A DNA stretch of 64,000 nt from Candidatus Latescibacterota bacterium. GTDB lineage: Bacteria > JAAXHH01. The DNA is taken from positions 394,405 to 458,404 of the forward strand of contig JAJEEG010000006.1 of NCBI GenBank assembly GCA_022821085.1, read 5' to 3'. Of this stretch, positions 61,089 through 64,000 are shown piece after piece. The position numbers and the translations under genes are program-made. Below the pieces are notes generated by a model, which was not told the DNA's origin, ran no database searches, and worked only from the letters and a program-made list of their open reading frames with translations. Positions within the stretch are counted from its first letter, which is position 1. Every line of letters begins with the position of its first letter.

Positions 61089-64000
61089 TCAGACCGGCCG
61101 CTTGATCCTCGCCACGATGCCGCCCCACCAGTTTCGCAGATCCTCGAAGGCACTGTAGACCAGGGGCAGCGCGATCATGGCGCCGATGGTGGAGAAAATC
61201 AACCCGCCCATGACGGACCGGCCCATGGGGTAATAGGGCTGATCGCCGAGGGTGGCGGTCCCGATCGCCATGGGCAGCAGGCCGAGCATGGTGGTGAACG
61301 CGGTCATCAGGATCGGCCGCAGGCGGTCGCGGCCGGCCTGGATGATCAGTTCCTGTCCCTTCAGGCGGCCCTCCCGCTCCAGGTGCTTGATGTGGTCGAT
61401 GAAGACGATGGCGTTGTTGACCACGACCCCGATCAGGATCACGATGCCGATCATTGCGAGTATCGACATGTTGGTACCGGTCGCCCATAGCATCCAGTAG
61501 CACCCGAAGTAGGCGAAGGGGATGGATACGAGGATGATGATCAGGGGATCGATATAGGACTCGAAGAGGGATCCCAGGAGCAACAGCACGGCGACGAGCG
61601 CGAGAATGATCGCGGTCACCATGGCGGCCGAATCTTCTTCCAGCCTTTCCCATCGGTCCCCGAGGCGCCAGGAGTAGCCCCTGGGCAGGGAGAGGTCCGC
61701 CAGGCTGGTGCTGATTTTGCCGCCGAGGGTCTCAATGCCCTCTTTGGTGGTGTTCGCGCGGACCATCAGGATGGTCTCGCTGTCCCTGCGGAAGACCGTC
61801 CTGAAGGCCGGTGTCTGGGTGAAACTGGCCATGGTGGCCAGCGGGAGCTGGGTCCCGTCGTCCAGGTAGACCGCCTGGTCCCGGAGCTGGTGGACGGTCT
61901 CGCGGTCTTCCTCCTTGGACTGCACCCATACCCGGATCTCCCGGTCCTCGGTCTTCAGGCGCTTCAGTTCGTTGCCGCGGATGCCCGAAAGGGTCATTTC
62001 GGCGACGCGCCGGGGCGTAAGGCCGAACTTGCCCGACATCTCCCGGTCCACGGTGACCTGGACCTCGTCCTGCGTTTCCTCGTTGTCCAGGTCGGTGGTG
62101 ATGGCCGTGATCTCGGGCAACTGGCCCAGACGCGCGTTCACGTCCTCCGCGATCTCTTCGAGCCGCCTCGGGTTTTCTCCGTGCAGGGCGATGCTCACCC
62201 TCGGATCTTCCTCGCCGCCGTCGCCCCATCGCCATCTTACGACGAGTCCCGGCACCTCGGGAATGGTGTCCCTGATGATCCGGGCGACCTCTTCCGAAGA
62301 CCGGTACGACTGCACACCGCCCTGGGTGCCGAGTATCAACAGGATCGCGACGTACAGCGCCGTCAGCACGGCGGTAATCTGCAGCGCGTTGGTTTTCCTG
62401 CGCACCAGGACGAGCGCGACCGCGCACAGGGCGAGCGACCCCCAGACCCACGGCGCTTTGGCCTTGTGTCGAAGGACATCCCAGACCGAGTCGTCCGCGT
62501 CGTTCTGGAGGAATACTTCAAAGGTGATGCGTCCGGGACGGAAATCGGATCGTATGGCCTTGATGTTCAGCGAGTCGGCCGAGGCCATCCACTGGTTTTC
62601 CAGGTCGGTTACGAATCGATCGGTGTATTCCAGGCTGGCATACTCGCCCGGCTCGATGTACATCCAGACCCTTCGCGGGTCCGAGGACGAGTTGTCCAGG
62701 GTCACGGAGCGCATGGGCACCAGAAAGGTCAGTATGACGAAGCCCCCGAGGATGAGCGCCACGTCGAGCCGGTGGTTCAGCACCCATCCGATCACCTGGG
62801 CGTACCGGTGTTCGAGCGCCTCGAGCAGACTGACCGTCGGCAGGCGGCCTTCTTTCAGCAGCCGCGAAGCCAGGAGCGGTATGAAACTGAGCGACATCAC
62901 CAGGGACGAGATCAGGGAGATGGTGATGACCAGGCCGAACTCCCGCATCTCCGTCTGCGCGTCTCCGCCTCCGATGAAAAGCAGGGGCAGGAACACGATG
63001 GCCGTCGTCAACGTGGCGGCGCTGACGGCAACCGATATTTCGCGGGCGCCCTGGATCGCCGCCTTCACGGGCTCCACGCCCAGCCGTCGGAGCCGGACGA
63101 TGTTCTCCAGCACCACCACGGCGTTGTCCACCAGCATGCCGATTCCGAGCATCAGCCCCATGAGCGAAATGAGATTGAGCGACAGGATGCCGTAACCGGT
63201 ATTCACGAAATACATGACCGTGAAGGTCACGAGGATGGACGCGGGGATGGACGCGGCGATGATGAAGGTCGTCCGGTACCTCCGCAGGAAGAAAAACAGC
63301 ACGCCCAGGGCGAAAAGCCCGCCCCACATGCCGGCGGTACCGAGCGCTTTGAGCGAATTCAGGATCCAGGAAGCCTGTTCGAAGTAGATGTAGTAGGAAA
63401 GGCCGGGCCAGCGCGGATCGCGGGTCAGGTCGCCCAAGGTCTCCTTCACGGCCGCCGTGACTTCCACCGTGTTGGCGTTCGACTCCTTTCTGATCACCAT
63501 GCCCACGGCGTCCTGGCCGTTCAGGCGGAACCGTCGGTATGACGTGGGCTTCCGGTATTCCACACGGGCCACGTCGCTGAGCTTGAGGCCTCTTTCATTG
63601 ATCGGGTAGGACTGGATGTCCTCCACGGTCTCGAAAGCGCCCGTGAGCCGGACGATATAGCGGAACCCGCCGTCTTCCACGTAGCCTCCGGGCGAGTCCA
63701 TGTTGGCCTGGTCCATGGCGCGGATGAACTGTTCCACGTTTACCCTGTACGCCTTCAGCAGGTCCTCGTCCAGGTCGATGATCACCTGTCTGGACCGGGA
63801 TCCCCACGCGTCGATGCCGGCGATGCCGTCGATCCGCTCGATGCGGGGGATGAGCTGCTCGTCGACGACCTGGAACAGGGCGTCGCGGTCGCCGTGCCAG
63901 GACAGGGAGAGATACATGACGGGGATGTCCGTGCTGGAGAACTTCCGCACCCAGATCCGGTCGATCTCGTCCGGCAGCACCGGCCGCACCCGTTCCACGC
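61089..64000 (-). CDS. RND-family (HAE1/AcrB-like) efflux transporter, N-terminus beyond window
   Basis: About 970 C-terminal residues are visible; the first hundred or so lie outside. RND landmarks are TM4 with GMLVDNAVVVLENI (the charged Asp-Asn pair of the proton relay; usual motif is DDA), IPASILVTFTVMYF, and the second repeat with IGIVILIGVVVNNAIVFIDH. Periplasmic porter domains lie between. It would drive drug, lipid or metal export with a membrane-fusion protein and an outer-membrane channel, both presumably encoded further right. In the second periplasmic half, two extra hydrophobic stretches (WGSLALCAVALVLV and ITAVLTALYVAILLIL) sit where soluble structure is normal. Confidence 0.88.
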   Translation of the reverse strand, partial: VERVRPVLPDEIDRIWVRKFSSTDIPVMYLSLSWHGDRDALFQVVDEQLIPRIERIDGIAGIDAWGSRSRQVIIDLDEDLLKAYRVNVEQFIRAMDQANMDSPGGYVEDGGFRYIVRLTGAFETVEDIQSYPINERGLKLSDVARVEYRKPTSYRRFRLNGQDAVGMVIRKESNANTVEVTAAVKETLGDLTRDPRWPGLSYYIYFEQASWILNSLKALGTAGMWGGLFALGVLFFFLRRYRTTFIIAASIPASILVTFTVMYFVNTGYGILSLNLISLMGLMLGIGMLVDNAVVVLENIVRLRRLGVEPVKAAIQGAREISVAVSAATLTTAIVFLPLLFIGGGDAQTEMREFGLVITISLISSLVMSLSFIPLLASRLLKEGRLPTVSLLEALEHRYAQVIGWVLNHRLDVALILGGFVILTFLVPMRSVTLDNSSSDPRRVWMYIEPGEYASLEYTDRFVTDLENQWMASADSLNIKAIRSDFRPGRITFEVFLQNDADDSVWDVLRHKAKAPWVWGSLALCAVALVLVRRKTNALQITAVLTALYVAILLILGTQGGVQSYRSSEEVARIIRDTIPEVPGLVVRWRWGDGGEEDPRVSIALHGENPRRLEEIAEDVNARLGQLPEITAITTDLDNEETQDEVQVTVDREMSGKFGLTPRRVAEMTLSGIRGNELKRLKTEDREIRVWVQSKEEDRETVHQLRDQAVYLDDGTQLPLATMASFTQTPAFRTVFRRDSETILMVRANTTKEGIETLGGKISTSLADLSLPRGYSWRLGDRWERLEEDSAAMVTAIILALVAVLLLLGSLFESYIDPLIIILVSIPFAYFGCYWMLWATGTNMSILAMIGIVILIGVVVNNAIVFIDHIKHLEREGRLKGQELIIQAGRDRLRPILMTAFTTMLGLLPMAIGTATLGDQPYYPMGRSVMGGLIFSTIGAMIALPLVYSAFEDLRNWWGGIVARIKRPV

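Overview
The window is bacterial chromosomal DNA, mostly high-GC, densely packed with genes on both strands. No rRNA, tRNA, CRISPR array, integrase or insertion sequence was recognised. The gene mix is 13 phytanoyl-CoA-dioxygenase-like (PhyH) enzymes, two sulfatases paired with DUF6785/DUF6784-type membrane proteins, cupins, enolase-superfamily and amidohydrolase enzymes, two acetamidase/formamidase homologues, a Minf_1886 protein and a TIGR02206 protein. That mix recalls environmental genomes of uncultivated lineages such as Latescibacterota, Poribacteria or related FCB/PVC groups. This placement is inference from family content; no marker gene is present to prove it.

Layout. 1-3.5 kb: Tat-exported sulfite-oxidase-like molybdoenzyme, amidohydrolase, UxuA-like dehydratase. 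3.5-5.3 kb (minus): methyltransferase-HNH fusion. 5.5-6.3 kb: PhyH. 6.4-11.8 kb (minus): six-gene operon (small conserved protein, PhyH, double cupin, PhyH, enolase-superfamily dehydratase, glyoxalase-cupin). 12.2-15.7 kb: two PhyH genes around an AT-richer island holding an AAA ATPase and a PIN protein. 15.7-24.0 kb: transporter-sulfatase, a minus-strand PhyH, then sulfatase-transporter and a Minf_1886 protein. 24.0-28.7 kb (minus): gamma-glutamyltransferase, D-cysteine desulfhydrase/ACC-deaminase-like enzyme, acetamidase with a very long repeat tail. 29.1-32.8 kb: class V aminotransferase, NIPSNAP protein, APC permease with regulatory tail. 32.8-39.6 kb: second acetamidase, PhyH, amidohydrolase, Tat-exported HisC-like aminotransferase, HpaI aldolase, PhyH, TenA. 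39.9-43.0 kb: SF1 helicase with a NERD-like N-terminus, convergent with a J-domain protein. 43.3-47.0 kb: PhyH, an AT-rich gene-free stretch, a probable toxin-antitoxin pair, an ECF sigma factor overlapping an Ada/MGMT protein, an orphan HicB. 47.0-58.9 kb: peptide-type substrate-binding protein, YgjV, two PhyH, sialidase-like protein, CPT-like kinase, GH43-like protein, TIGR02206 protein, GH89-like protein. 58.9-64 kb: small membrane protein, two PhyH, and an RND pump running off the right edge.

How the genes fit together. Most are catabolic: sulfatases, sialidase-like and GH-like proteins, sugar-acid dehydratases, amidohydrolases and acetamidases suggest scavenging of sulfated, glycosylated and amide-bearing organic matter. 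The PhyH enzymes would hydroxylate or otherwise oxidise varied small molecules. One PhyH (19122-19967) has His-Ser-Gly where the metal-binding His-x-Asp should be, the substitution known from Fe(II)/2-oxoglutarate halogenases.

A striking global feature is the number of short tandem duplications (9-60 bp units). Many lie in leaders or between genes. Those inside genes have periods divisible by three and encode low-complexity tails or linkers. Best candidates for an undescribed system are the AAA-PIN pair, the methyltransferase-HNH fusion, the mirrored sulfatase/transporter locus and the HxG PhyH.
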